A DNA stretch of 64,000 bases, taken from the NCBI RefSeq assembly GCF_902167145.1, contig NC_050097.1, positions 43,632,095 through 43,696,094 on the forward strand. The letters are read 5' to 3'. Of the stretch, positions 22,108-34,500 are shown one piece after another (the first letter of the stretch is position 1; each line of letters begins with the position of its first letter). Below the pieces are notes generated by a model. The model did not search any database. It saw nothing but the letters and a program-made list of their open reading frames with translations, and was not told the DNA's origin. This DNA is from Zea mays (lineage: Eukaryota; Streptophyta; Magnoliopsida; Poales; Poaceae). Position numbers and translations under genes: made by a program.

Positions 22108-25100
22108 TTAAGGGTAGAAGCGACGTAGCTGTTTGATGTTCCAGGCGTTGCCGTAGATCTCGCCTTGATTGTTGGCCAGCTTGTATGTTCCGGGCTTCAG
22201 CACTTTGGCGATGACGAATGGCCCCTCCCAGGGGGGCGTGAGTTTGTGCCTCCCTCGGGCGTCTTGCCGCAGCCGAAGCACCAGATCGCCCACCTGGAGG
22301 TCTCGGGACCGGACCCCTCGGGCGTGGTAGCGTCGCAGGGACTGCTGGTACCGCGCCGAGTGTAGTAAGGCCTTGTCCCGAGCCTCTTCCAGCTGGTCCA
22401 GTGATTCTTTTCGGCTAGCTTGGTTGCTTTGATCGTTGTAGGCCCTCGTCCTCAGGGAGCCGTATTCCAGGTCAGTGGGCAAGATGGCCTCGGCCCCATA
22501 GACCAGGAAGAACGGCGTGAAACCCGTGGCCCGGCTTAGCGTTGTCCTCAGGCTCCAGACCACCGAGGGGAGTTCCTTCATCCATCGCTTGCCGAACTTG
22601 TTGAGACCGTTGTAGATCCGAGGCTTGAGCCCTTGTAGAATCATGCCGTTGGCACGCTCTACTTGCCCATTCGACATGGGATGAGCCACGGCAGCCCAGT
22701 CCACCCGGATGTGGTGATCCTCGCAAAAATCCAGGAATTTTTTGCCGGTGAACTGGGTACCGTTGTCGGTGATGATGGAGTTTGGGACCCCGAAGCGATG
22801 GATGATGTTGGTGAAGAACGCCACCGCCTGCTCGGACCTGATGCTGTTCAGGGGTCGGACCTCGATCCACTTGGAGAATTTGTCGATGGCGACCAGCAGG
22901 TGCGTGTAGCCCCCGGGCGCCTTCTGCAAGGGACCGACGAGGTCCAGACCCCATACAGTGAAGGGCCAGGTGATGGGTATCGTCTGCAGAGCCTGAGCGG
23001 GCAGGTGGGTCTGCTTCGCATAGAATTGGCACCCTTCGCAGGTGCGGACAATTCTAGTGGCGTCGGCCACCGCCGTTGGCCAGTAGAAGCCTTGCCGGAA
23101 AGCATTCCCGACAAGGGCTCGGGGTGCTGCATGATGGCCGCAAGCCCCCGAGTGTATTTCTTGCAGGAGTTCCTGACCTTCGGCGATGGAGATGCATCGC
23201 TGGAGGACGCCCGAGGGGCTGCGGTGGTAGAGCTCCTCCTCATCGCCCAGCAGGACGAACGACTTGGCGCGTCGCGCTACCCGCCGAGCCTCGGCTTGGT
23301 CGAGGGGTAGCTCTCCTCGGCGGAGATATTGCAAGTACGGGGCCTACCAATCTCGATCAGGCGTGGCCCCGCTCTGCCCTTCCTCGACGTCCAGTGCCTC
23401 GCCCTCGGGGGCCGAGGGTACCTCGGGCTGAGTCGAGGGTGCCTCGGGCTGTGCCGAGGGTGCCTCGGGCTGTGCCGAGGGTGCCTCGGGCTCGGGAGCG
23501 TCGTTGATCTTGACGGAGGGTTGATGCAGATCCCGGGAGAAGACGTCCGGGGGGACCGTCGTTCGCCCCGAGGCTATTTTAGCCAGCTCGTCCGCAGTCT
23601 CGTTGTAGCGCCGAGCGATGTGGTTGAGCTCGAGCCCGAAGAACTTGTCTTCCAAGCGCCGAACCTCATCGCAGTAGGCCTCCATCTTCGGGTCGCGGCA
23701 GTGGGAGTTCTTCATGACTTGGTCGATGACGAGCTGTGAGTCACCGCGAGCATCGAGGCGTCTGACCCCTAGCTCGATGGCGATCCGCAACCCGTTGACC
23801 AGAGCCTCGTACTCGGCCACATTGTTGGACGCCGGGAAATGGAGGCGGAGCACGTAGCGTAGGTGCTTCCCGAGGGGCGAGATGAAGAGCAGGCCCGCGC
23901 CGGCTCCCGTCTTCATCAGCGACCCGTCGAAAAACATGGTCCAGAGCTCTGGTTGGATTGGAGCCGTCGGCAGCTGGGTGTCGACCCATTCGGCCACGAG
24001 GTCCGCCAACACCTAGGACTTGATGGCCTTCCGAGGGGCGAACGAGATTATTTCGCCCATGATTTCCACTGCCCACTTTGCGATCCTGCCTGAAGCCTCT
24101 CGGCACTGGATGATCTCCCCCAGGGGGAAGGATGACACCACAGTTACCGGATGAGACTCGAAGTAGTGTCGTAACTTCCGCCTTGTCAGGATCACAGCAT
24201 ACAGCAGCTTCTGAACTTGTGGGTAGCGGATCTTGGTCTCGGACAGTACTTCGCTGACGAAGTAGACTGGCCTCTGAACGGGCAGTGCATGCCCTTCCTC
24301 TTGCCTCTCGACCACAATCGCGGCGCTAACCACCTGAGTGGTAGCGGCGACGTAGACCAAGAGGGCTTCTCCATCAGCTGGGGGCACCAAGACAGGCGCC
24401 TTTGTAAGGAGCGCCTTCAGGTTCCCGAGGGCTTCCTCGGCCTCAGGGGTCCAAGCGAAACACTCAGTCTTCCTTAAGAGGCGGTACAGGGGCAGACCTC
24501 TTTCGCCGAGGCGTGAGATGAAGCGGCTCAGGGCCGCGAGGCATCCCATGACCCTCTGTACGCCTTTTAAGTCCTTGATGGGTCCCATGCTGGTGATGGC
24601 TGCGATCTTCTCCGGGTTGGCTTCGATGCCTCGCTCGGAGACGATGAACCCCAGGAGCATGCCTCGGGGCACCCCGAAGACACACTTCTCGGGATTGAGC
24701 TTGACTCCTTTCGCCTTGAGACATCGGAATGTCACTTCAAGGTCGGAGAGGAGGTCGGAAGCCTTCCTTGTCTTGACTACGATGTCATCGACGTAGGCCT
24801 CGACTGTGCGTCCGATGTGTTCGCCGAACACATGGTTCATGCACCGCTGGTACGTTGCGCCCGCATTCCTCAAACCGAACGGCATGGTGACATAGCAGTA
24901 CATGTCGAAGGGTGTGATGGAAGAAGTCGCGAGCTGGTCGGACTCTTTCATCCGGATTTGGTGATACCCTGAGTAGGCATCGAGGAAGGACAGGGTTTCG
25001 CACCCAGCAGTGGAATCCACGATTTGGTCGATGCGAGGTAGAGGGTAGGGAACCTTCGGACATGCTTTGTTGAGACCAGTGTAGTCTACGCACATCCGCC

Positions 25101-26226
25101 ATTTCCCCCCTTTCTTCCTCACAAGCACAGGGTTGGCAAGCCATTCGGGATGGAATACCTCTTTGATGAACCCTGCTGCCATTAGCTTGTGGATCTCCTC
25201 GCCTATCGCTCTGCGCTTCTCCTCGTCGAATCGGCGCAGAGGCTGCCTGACGGGTCGGGCTCCGGCCCGAATATCCAGCGAGTGCTCGGCGACATCCCTC
25301 GGTATGTCGGGCATGTCCGAGGGACTCCACGCAAAGACGTCGGCGTTTGCGGAGAAAGTCGACGAGCACCGCTTCCTATTTGGGGTCGAGCCCGGAACCG
25401 ATCCGGATCTGCTTGGAGGTGTCGCCACTGGGGTCCAGTGGGACGGCCTTAACCGTCTCCGCTGGCTCGAAGTTGCCGGCGTGACGCTTCACGTCTGGCA
25501 CCTCTTTGGAGAGGTTCTCCAGGTCGGCGATGAGGGCCTCGGACTCGGCGAGGGCCTCGGCGTACTCCACGCACTCCACGTCGCATTCGAACGCGTGTTT
25601 GTACGTGGGGCCGACGGTGATGACCCCGTTGGGGACCGGCATCTTGAGCTTCAGGTAGGTGTAGTTGGGGACGGCCATGAACTTCGCGTAGCATGGCCTT
25701 CCCAGTACCGCGTGGTAGGTTCCTCGGAACCCGACCACCTCGAACGTCAAGGTCTCCCTTCGGAAGTTGGAGGGCGTTCCGAAGCAGACAGGGAGGTCGA
25801 GTCGTCCGAGGGGCTGGACGCGCTTCCCAGGGATGATCCTGTGGAAGGGCGCAGCGCCTGCTCGGACGGAAGACAGATCGACGCGCAGGAGCTTGAGGGT
25901 CTCGGCGTAGATGATGTTGAGGCAGCTGCCCCCATCCATCAGGACCTTGGTGAGCCTGACGTCGCCGATGACGGGGTCGACGACGAGCGGGTATTTCCCC
26001 GGGCTCGGCACGTGGTCGGGGTGGTCGGCCTGGTCGAAGGTGATGGGCTTGTCGGACCAGTCTAGGTAGACTGGCGCCGACACCTTCACCGAGCAGACCT
26101 CCCGGCGCTCTTGCTTGCGATGCCGAGCCGAGGCGTTCACCGCATGCCCACCGTAGATCATGAAGCAGTCGCGGACCTCGGGGAACTCTCCTGCTTGGCG
26201 ATCTTCTTTCTTGTCGTCGTCGTGGG
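22108..26226 (-). pseudogene. Huck-like pol (PR-RT-RH-aRH-INT), broken
   Basis: Read from 26226 leftwards. Protease carries MDGGSCLNI near 25940. Reverse transcriptase has [13 protein letters not shown] near 25100 and YVDDIVVK near 24790. RNase H runs to about 24015. A second RNase H-like domain (FFDGSLMKTGAG, NNVAEYEAL) occupies about 23930-23560. A short Pro/Ala/Glu repeat follows, then integrase with an HHCC zinc region and a DDE core (LDLVGP, TDNGTQF, GQVERANG), ending at 22108. Stops are TAG at 25376-25378, 24013-24015 and 23344-23346, and there is a frameshift near 25350. RT, both RNase H domains and integrase otherwise share one frame. Two tandem RNase H domains place it in the Tat lineage. 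Confidence 0.9.
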
Positions 26227-26231
26227 CCCTG

Positions 26232-29200
26232 TGTAACACCCTGAATTTGGGGGTATAAAATTTCTTTGATCATATTCACAAATTCAGGTGTTACTTCCCT
26301 TTTCTCATCCTTCCTCATTCTTTTCTTGCTCATTTCTATAGGAGAAAAGTGCTTATTTTATTTGTAATTATAGTTTAATATGTTAAACCCTAAGAGAGTA
26401 TGAATTGTTGCATCATGTTGAACCCTAGATTTCACTTTTGCTTGGTGCATAATGCTTGGAAAGTTTAATTTGAATTTGTGGCTCATTTGGATTTGAATCA
26501 ATTGGAGAAAATAAAAAGAAAAGGGAAAACAATTCCAGAATAAAAAGAAAAGGGAAAGAAGCCCACTCCACCGCCCCCTCGGCCTTTCGGCCCACTAAGC
26601 CCTCCCCCGCGCACGCGCCTCTTCCCCCCCCCCCCCCCCCCCCCCCCCGCTCTCTCTGCCCTGGCGGGCCCGCCCGTCAGCGCAGCCGCCTCTCGCGCGC
26701 CCGCCTCCGCTCTCCTCTCTCTCTGCTCGTGGGCCCGGCTTGTCAGCTCCCTCGTCCTCGCGTAACCGCCGCCCGAGCTGCGCGCGCCCGCCTTCTCCGC
26801 GCCCACGTCGCGCGTGGAGCTCGCAACTGACCCACCCCTGGCCACTTGAGCCCCGAACCCCACTCGCCCTCGCCCCCTCCCCCATTTGCGCTCTAGCGGA
26901 CCCCTCTTCCACCTCTCCCTCGCTGCGCGCACGCCAGAGCGCCGCCGCCACAAATCCCCGCCGTCCCGAGCTCGTTTCTCGGCCGCCGTTAGAGCTCCGC
27001 CGTGTCCGTTGCCACGGTGAGCTTCGCCCCGGTGTCCGCAACCCGGGACGCGCCCCAATTCCTTCTCCCCCGCCCTATTTCTCTCTGCCCGCGCTCACCC
27101 ACCGTTCCCCGTGCAGCCGCGGAGGTCCGCCACCGTCGTCCCGGGCCACCGTCGCGCCATTGCCGCCGCCGAGGAGTCCCCGGAGCCCACCTTGAGGTAA
27201 GGAACCTCTCCCGCCCCTATCGACCTTTGTTTTGCTCTCTGCCGCGTTTAATTCCTCGCCGGAGTAGATGTATGCCGCCGCCGAGCCGCTCTGCCGTGAA
27301 CCGCCCCCCTCCGGTGCCTCTGCCCCGACCCAGACCCCACCAGAGGATTCCCCGTGCCCTCCCCAACCTTCCCGGCCACTCAGGTCGCCCCAGAGACCCG
27401 CCAAACGCCCGCGCCCCTCGTCTCCGGCGAGTCCTCCGCCGCGGGGATGAGCGCCGCCGCCCCAGCTAGCCGTAGGAGAAGCCCAGGCCGGCCACCCGAT
27501 CCCCACCGTCCGTCCCAGATCGGGCGGCCCCGCTTTAATTAGGCCAAGCCCAATCCTGGCCGTCCGCCAGAGATCCAGCGGCCCAGGCCCGCTTCCCCCA
27601 CCCCCCGTATCCCTGTCGTTTGGGCCCCGCCTGTCAGCCCGCCCGCGCGCTCGCGCTGCCCGCCGGTCCCGCCTGTCAGCCCGCCCGCGCGCTCGCTCTG
27701 CCCGCCGGCCCCGCCTGTCAGCCTGCCCGCGCCCCGCGCTGCCCGCCCGGTCCCGCCTGTCAGCCGCCCAGGCCACCGCGCGCTCGCGCGCCCGCCCGCA
27801 GGATCTAATCCTGGTCGTTCGCCTTAGATCTGACGGCCGTAGTAGCCCGATACCTCTTCGCCCGCGCGTTTTCTTAAAGAGACCCCCGGTTTTCTGGAAT
27901 TTGAACCCGCCGTCCCTGGTTTCTCGTAGTTAGGTCCCTGGACCTTTTAATTAATTCAAAATAGGTATTTAGGGTATATTTTTAAACCCCTAAACTTGTA
28001 AAATCCATAACTTTGTCATATGAACTCCAAATTAAGTGCTTCAAATTGCAAAATGCTCATGATGTTTTTGTCTATCTATTTAAACAATGTTTCCCTGCTG
28101 CTTCCATGTACCAATTAATAATTAATCATTAGGATAGGATTAAGGTTATTGGAACCCCATTTGAGATAATTAGAAATTGGTAGACTTTAATAAAAGTTGG
28201 AGTACTTAAGATTAGGGACTTGAACACCTAAGTTTAGGAACTTAAAACCATGTAATGATTTAATCCCGCCACTGACTTAAACCTGATTAGTGGATAGTGA
28301 ATCACTTTGTATAGTCCTCTACCCCAGACCTAGGGAACACCAGAGTGTCTATCCCTTTTCTGCTATGAACTTGTGATCTCTTTGCTGCATATGTTTGTAT
28401 GTTGCTTTTGTTTGTTATCTTCCCAAGTGCATAGTGTGAATGATTACTTTACGTAGACAACGAGCAGTCTGTGTTTCCCGAGGAGGTTGCAGAGGAAATC
28501 CCTGATCAGCAGCTTGGTGAAGGCAAGTGTCCTCTGTCCCACTATGTCCTATTCATTTATAACTTACTACCCCGCATTACTTACTTGAAACCTAAGGATT
28601 GACTAGCTTTACACTTTACTTTGTCCTTGATGACCTATTGGGTTGTTATGGTTAGCACTCTGCTTTTGCCTTAACTTAATCAATGAACATGATGTGACTA
28701 TTTATGATACTGTTATCCTGATGATGTTGATGATCTTGTGATACTCTAGGGGGCTCAGGCTGTTTCCTGAGTACCTCTCCGTAAGGACTGGTTCGTTGAG
28801 AGACCACCCGGGATAACAGTGCAACCATGAGGGTGAAATGGGATGCCCTTAGCTGATTAATTAGATGAACTAGAGGTGTAGTTGCTTAGCCGTCGTGCCG
28901 TCAATGGGGTCCAGGCACAGTGCTTGCTCTGCCGAGGCTGAGTGCCGAGGTTCTTTCGTTTTGCTCTTTGTTAGTCACTCTCCTGCGGGGAGGGGTACTG
29001 TGTTTATCAAACTGGAGAAACCTAACGGGCAGCTATGATCTCTAGGGAATCTTTGTAAAAGCTACGTAGTGATGCCCTGCCGGACCACCTAGGTAGTGGT
29101 CAATGGGGATTAGCTCTCCCCGGGTAGAAAGGGAATCATGACTCATGGGTAAAGTGTGCAACCTCTGCAGAGGGTAGTGAAACTGATATATCAGTCGTGC

Positions 29201-29835
29201 TCACGGTTAAGAGCAGCCTTGGGATCCTCTTTGATTAGAGATACAGATGGTTCGAGATACAAGGATTATGTTATGGTTTTGGTTCGACTATGATGATGTT
29301 GTTTCCTCAATGAGGAAATGGTTTACGGGTTGGTCAATGCTAAAATCTGGCTTCTACTAATGATAAATACCTGACCAACTAAAAGCAACTGCTTGAGCCT
29401 AACCCCACATAAAGCTAGTCCACTTCAGCCAAACGGGACATTTGCTGAGTATGTTGATGTGTACTCATCCTTGCTTTACCACAAAACACCAGGTTGTCCG
29501 CATTGTAACCACTGCTCAGGAGAAGGCGAAGCCATGGAAGGAGACTTCCAGGAGTTCCAAGACTACGACGAATTCTAGGTGTGGGTTGGCGGCAACCCCC
29601 AGTCAGCTGCCTGTGAAGGCCTTATCTTTACTGCGTTTCGCTAGCACTTTGATTTAACTGTTAAGACAATGACTATGTGGATGTCTATGACTCTATGATG
29701 TAATAGGTACTCTTTTATGTTATTATTCGAGCATTGTGTGATGATGTTCATTTATGTAATCGCTGTGTACGTGAGTTCTGATCCTGGCACGTACATAGTT
29801 CGCATTCGGTTTGCCTTCCAAAACCGGGTGTGACA
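26232..29835 (+). repeat. Tekay-like 5' LTR
   Basis: This is a direct repeat of 36120-39733. It has a GC-rich first half (26560-27850) with a 25-base C run at 26624-26648, and an AT-rich second half. Long reading frames in the GC-rich half are shadows of base composition. Confidence 0.95.
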
Positions 29836-29839
29836 TAAG

Positions 29840-29851
29840 TGGTATCAAAGC
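29840..29851 (+). other. Primer binding site of the Tekay-like element
   Basis: TGGTATCAAAGC lies four bases after the LTR end. It is close to the initiator tRNA-Met complement used by many plant elements. Confidence 0.85.
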
Positions 29852-30088
29852 CGTGCTGACTGTAGGACCGCTGACCTAGAGTAGCACTGGTCGTACTAAG
29901 GACTATTGACCTTCCCTCTCACCTTGATCCCTGTTGTTACTTCAAAAGTCGGTCACCTCGACCAACCCTATGTTTTACTACCTATATATACTATACCTTG
30001 TTAAAAATTTTATCTTATTCTGTCTATGGTTTATTCACTTGTCATATTAGTTCTGCTCTTACTCTTATGCTTACGGTGTCTTTTGTAG

Positions 30089-31108
30089 ATGGCTCGTCTT
30101 AGACACACTGCACGTAAGTCGGTGATTCCTTTCCTGCCGTCTCGACTTGCGGGGCGTCCTCTGCACCGCACCGTGTCCGGTCAGTCGAGTCACCTGGAGA
30201 GGCTGCACCACCGCCTGCGTGAGGAGCAGGAACGCCGGCGCCAGCACAGAGAGCAGCAGGGCTCTTCCTCCCCACCCCAGTAGGAGGTGGAGTCCGTGAG
30301 GCCCCGTTCCTCTGTTGCTCAGCTGGAGGCGCCCCCTGCGCCACCGCAGGACGCCCCGGCTGTTGGAGGAGCTGCTGGAGGAGGTTCTGGAGGAGACCCC
30401 GACGACGACGACTCAGACCACAGCACGGAGTCTTCTGAGCCGCAGGAGGCGGAAGGATGGGTCGCCCGACCCATCACCCGTGACGCCGCTCGCGGTTGTC
30501 ACTTCCACAACGCACTCGACACCTTGCTGCGCCAGGCTTTCGACCGGCACACCTGGTCGATCGAGTATCGTTGTGTAGTCTACCAGCACAGTCGCGGGAG
30601 GTACCCGGACTGCTGGGAGGCTACCTGCCTAGTTCGCCGTCCGGAGGATGACCTCCGGGGTGCGGAGGCCGTTTCGGAGCACTATTCCATCTCCGAGAGG
30701 GACACTGCAGAGGCGGCTATGCAGGATGCAGCACGGCGTGCACTCTCCCAGTACTGTTCTTTGTTCGGTGGCGTGGCCGACGGTCTTAACCTTCGGTACA
30801 ACCCCCGCCGTCCTACTGGCAGCACAGAGAGTGTGGTTGTCTCACCTGTCGGTGAGGCTAACCCTAGGTTGAGCAGCACAGTCAACCTAGTCGCAGTGCT
30901 TAACACTGAGCTGGATCACTCTCTGGACGAGCTAAGCAGGGCTCGAACGGAGATTGCGGAGTTGCGTGCTGAGTTGGCAGAGCGCCATCACCAGGAGGGT
31001 GGTTCTCCCGCACCTGTTGGGACTCAGCACCCTTACCGCTCGCCGCCACGTGGTCATCACACTTATGGTTCCCCTGCCTGTAAGACCAGAATAGATCTGG
31101 ATCCTTAG
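30089..31108 (+). pseudogene. Extra reading frame upstream of gag (orf0) of the Tekay-like element
   Basis: ATG 30089 opens a frame that continues to TAG/stop at 31106-31108 with a single in-frame TAG at 30281-30283 (340 codons in all including the final stop). The N-terminus is Arg/Gln-rich. An acidic Asp/Glu/Ser stretch follows (about 30390-30460). A folded-looking middle contains CHFHNALDTLLRQAF and later AAMQDAARRALSQYC, an Ala-rich helix reminiscent of the last helix of dsRNA-binding folds. The C-terminus has a predicted coiled coil (LSRARTEIAELRAEL). A comparable orf0 upstream of gag is known in rice RIRE3/RIRE8 elements. It has no catalytic motif, its function is unknown, and the dsRNA-binding idea is only inference. 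Confidence 0.7.
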
Positions 31109-31512
31109 ATCGTTAGCGTCGAAGTTTGTAATAATTCTTAAGTCAGATGTCTCAGTCTTAGGTAGTCAGTTTAGTATGCTTATCAGTTGCTTCCATTTAG
31201 TTTAGTTTGCTTATCGGTTGCTTGCATGCTTGTTATGATGAACTTGTGCTGGATTTGAATCTTTGTAATGACTGTAGTCAACATGTGGGTTTCCCCTGCA
31301 GTTTGGCTTAGCTAGTAATGTTAATAAAGTCAGTTGTTTAGTTGGGAAACCCTTTACTTCTACTTTCCTTTCTTATCTGAGGAGCTGTGTTGAATCATAA
31401 ATGAGGATCAGTGAAGCTCTTTGTTCACTCAGTGTCATGAAGAATTCTGTATTCTCTTTTCTTATGCTGAAGGATTGTAAGATCAATGCTGATGTGTGAA
31501 TGTCTTCCACAG

Positions 31513-34500
31513 ATGTCTGACAACAGGCGCCGATGCAACAGGCGTGCTCAGCAAGAGCAGCATGACCAGCAGGAGGAACAACAGAGGCAGCCTCCCCCAC
31601 CACCCCCGATGTCAGTGGAGTATATGTTCTTGATGCAGACCTAGGCAGTGCAGGCCATTGGGCAGACTCTGGCAGCCATGCAACAGGCTCAACAGCAACC
31701 CCAACCCCAATTGCAAGTGCAGATGCCCCAGATGCCACGAGATAAGCGTGGTGAGTTCATGAGAGGGCACCCTCCTACCTTCGCCCATTCTGCTGACCCC
31801 ATGGATGCAGAAGACTGGCTGCGCGCAGTGGAAAGGGAGCTGCGCACCGCCCAATGTGACGACAGGGAGAAGGTTCTGTATGGCCCCCGTCAGTTGAGGG
31901 GAGCAGCCCAGTCCTGGTGGGAGTCCTACCTCGCCACACATGCTGACCCCGAAGCCATCACCTGGGAAGAATTCAACGAGAGTTTCCGCAGGTACCATGT
32001 GCCAGAGAGACTGATGATCGTGAAGAAGGAGGAGTTTCTGGCTCTGAAGTAGGGACCCCTGTCCGTTAGTGAATACAGGGACAAGTTTCTGCAGCTGTCT
32101 CGTTATGCACCTGAAGACGTCAACACTGATGCTAAGAGGCAGTACAGGTTCATGAGAGGTTTGGTGGATCCCCTGCATTACCAGCTGATGAATCATACCT
32201 TCCCAACCTTCCAGCACCTGATCGATAGGGCAGTTATGACTGAGAAGAAGCGTAAGGATATGGAAGATCGGAAGCGCAAGATGAGTGGACCCCAGTCCGG
32301 AAGCATCAGCCGTCCATGTTTCTCAGGCAGTTCATCTCAGCAAGGCAGACCTGGTCACCCACAGGGATACCAGAATCAGAATCAGCGTCCGCATCAGCAG
32401 CAGTTTCAGAGGCAGTATCCGCAGCAGCAGCAGTATCGTCAGAACAGCCAGCAGGGAGGTAATCAGTATCAGAAGCAGAACAACCAGGCACCTCGCCTTC
32501 CTGCCCCAGCAGCAAATCAGAGCAACCAAGCAGCCCCAGCGCAAGGAGGAGGCAGAGGATGTTTCCACTGTGGAGATCAAGGCCACTGGGCGATGCAATG
32601 CCCAAAGAAATTGGCGCAGCAATAGACCAACCCCAATGCTCCAACAAGGCAAGGTGTACTGCAGCCGACAGCAGGCAATCGTAACCAAGCGTACAACCGT
32701 GGAAAGGTGAACCACTTGGAGGCCGAAGCAATCCAGGATGCACCAGATGTGGCAGTAGGTATGTTCTCAGTCGAATCTCATCCCGCAAAAGTGCTATTTG
32801 ATACGGGTGCAACTCATTCATTTGTCACTGCAACATGGGTAGAATTGCATAACATCTCAGTAGAGGCAATGATGCCGCCCATGAGGATTAATTCGGTTGG
32901 TGGCAAGGTGCAAACAGATAAAATATGCTCAAATATAATGGTGGAAATAAGGGGGATAGGATTCCCCAGCGACTTAATAGTAATAGACACCCCCGGGATA
33001 GATGTTATTCTAGGGATGAACTGGTTAATGAAGTATGAAGCAAATGTTAGCTGTGACAAGAGGACCGTAACATTGAAGTCCCCGTCAGGAGAAGAGGTAG
33101 TGGCCGAGCTAAGGATGCCTAAATCAGCAGAGGGAGTCTGTCATCAGATTTCAATTGATAGTAAGGAGCCCAACCCGCTCGAGGCTATCAAGGTTGTGTC
33201 CGACTTTCCGGATGTGTTTCCCGAGGAGCTAACGGGCATGCCACCCGAGAGAAAGGTTGAATTTGCCATAGAGCTTATCCCTGGTACCGCCCCCATTTCC
33301 AAAAGAGCCTATCGAGTGTCTGGACCAGAATTGGTGGAACTCAAGAAGCAGATAGATGAGATGTTAGAGAAGGGTTACATCAGGCCAAGTACCTCGCCTT
33401 GGGCCGCCCCAGTGTTGTTTGTAGAGAAGAAAGATGGTACCAAAAGGATGTGCATAGACTACAGAGCCTTGAATGAAGTCACTGTCAAGAACAAGTACCC
33501 CCTGCCAAGGATAGAAGATTTGTTCGACCAGCTCAGAGGTGCCAGCGTATTCTCGAAGATAGATCTGAGATCTGGTTACCATCAACTCAGAATCCGACCC
33601 TCAGATATACCGAAGACGGCATTCATCACCAAGTATGGGTTATATGAGTTCACAGTTATGTCCTTTGGATTGACAAATGCGCCAGCCTTCTTTATGTATC
33701 TGATGAACAGTGTGTTCATGGACTATCTAGACAAGTTTGTGGTAGTGTTCATCGATGACATTCTCATATACTCTCAAAGTGAGGAAGATCATGTAGAGCA
33801 TTTGAAGATGGTATTGCAAAGGCTTCGAGAGCATCAGTTGTATGCCAAGCTGGGCAAATGCGAGTTCTAGATTCATGAAGTCTTATTTCTGGGTCACATC
33901 ATAAATCAAGATGGGTTAGCAGTGGATCCAAAGAAAGTAGCAGATATCCTGAACTGGAAAGCACCGAAGGATGTTCGTGGGATCAAGAGCTTCATTGGAA
34001 TGGCCGGATACTATCGGTGTTTCATTGAAGGCTTCTCAAAGATTGCTAGACCAATGACAGCATTACTAGCAAAGAAGGTTGAGTTTAAATGGACTCAAAA
34101 GTGTCAGGAAGCATTTGAAGAACTGAAGAATAGATTGACTACAGCTCCTGTGTTGGTCCTGCCTGATGTTCACAAGTCATTCTCAGTGTATTGCGACGCT
34201 TCGTACACCGGATTGGGATGTGTGCTAATGCAAGAAGGAAGAGTGGTAGCATACTCGTCTCGACAGCTGAAGATCCATGAGAAAAATTATCCCACACATG
34301 ACCTGGAGTTGGCAGCAGTGGTTCATGCCTTAAAGACCTGGAGACATTACCTGTATGGGCAGAAGTGCGACATCTACACAGATCACAAGAGTCTGAAATA
34401 CATATTCACCCAATCAGAGTTAAACATGAGGCAGCGAAGATGGTTGGAATTGATCAAAGACTATGAGTTGGAGATACATTACCAACCAGGCAAAGCCAAT

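Noticed and set aside
23395..23500. Short direct repeats in Huck-like pol as a CRISPR-like or regulatory array
   Set aside because: They are a 21-bp-type repeat coding for a Pro/Ala/Glu linker between the second RNase H and integrase. There are no spacers and it is a eukaryotic context.
22663..26065. 215- and 310-codon + strand frames opposite Huck-like pol
   Set aside because: They are shadows of the minus-strand protease and integrase regions, with no recognisable domain.
26498..27776. Several 150-230 codon frames in the Tekay-like LTR
   Set aside because: They fall in a GC-rich LTR half, occur equally in the second LTR, and translate to Pro/Arg/Gly-rich sequence on both strands.
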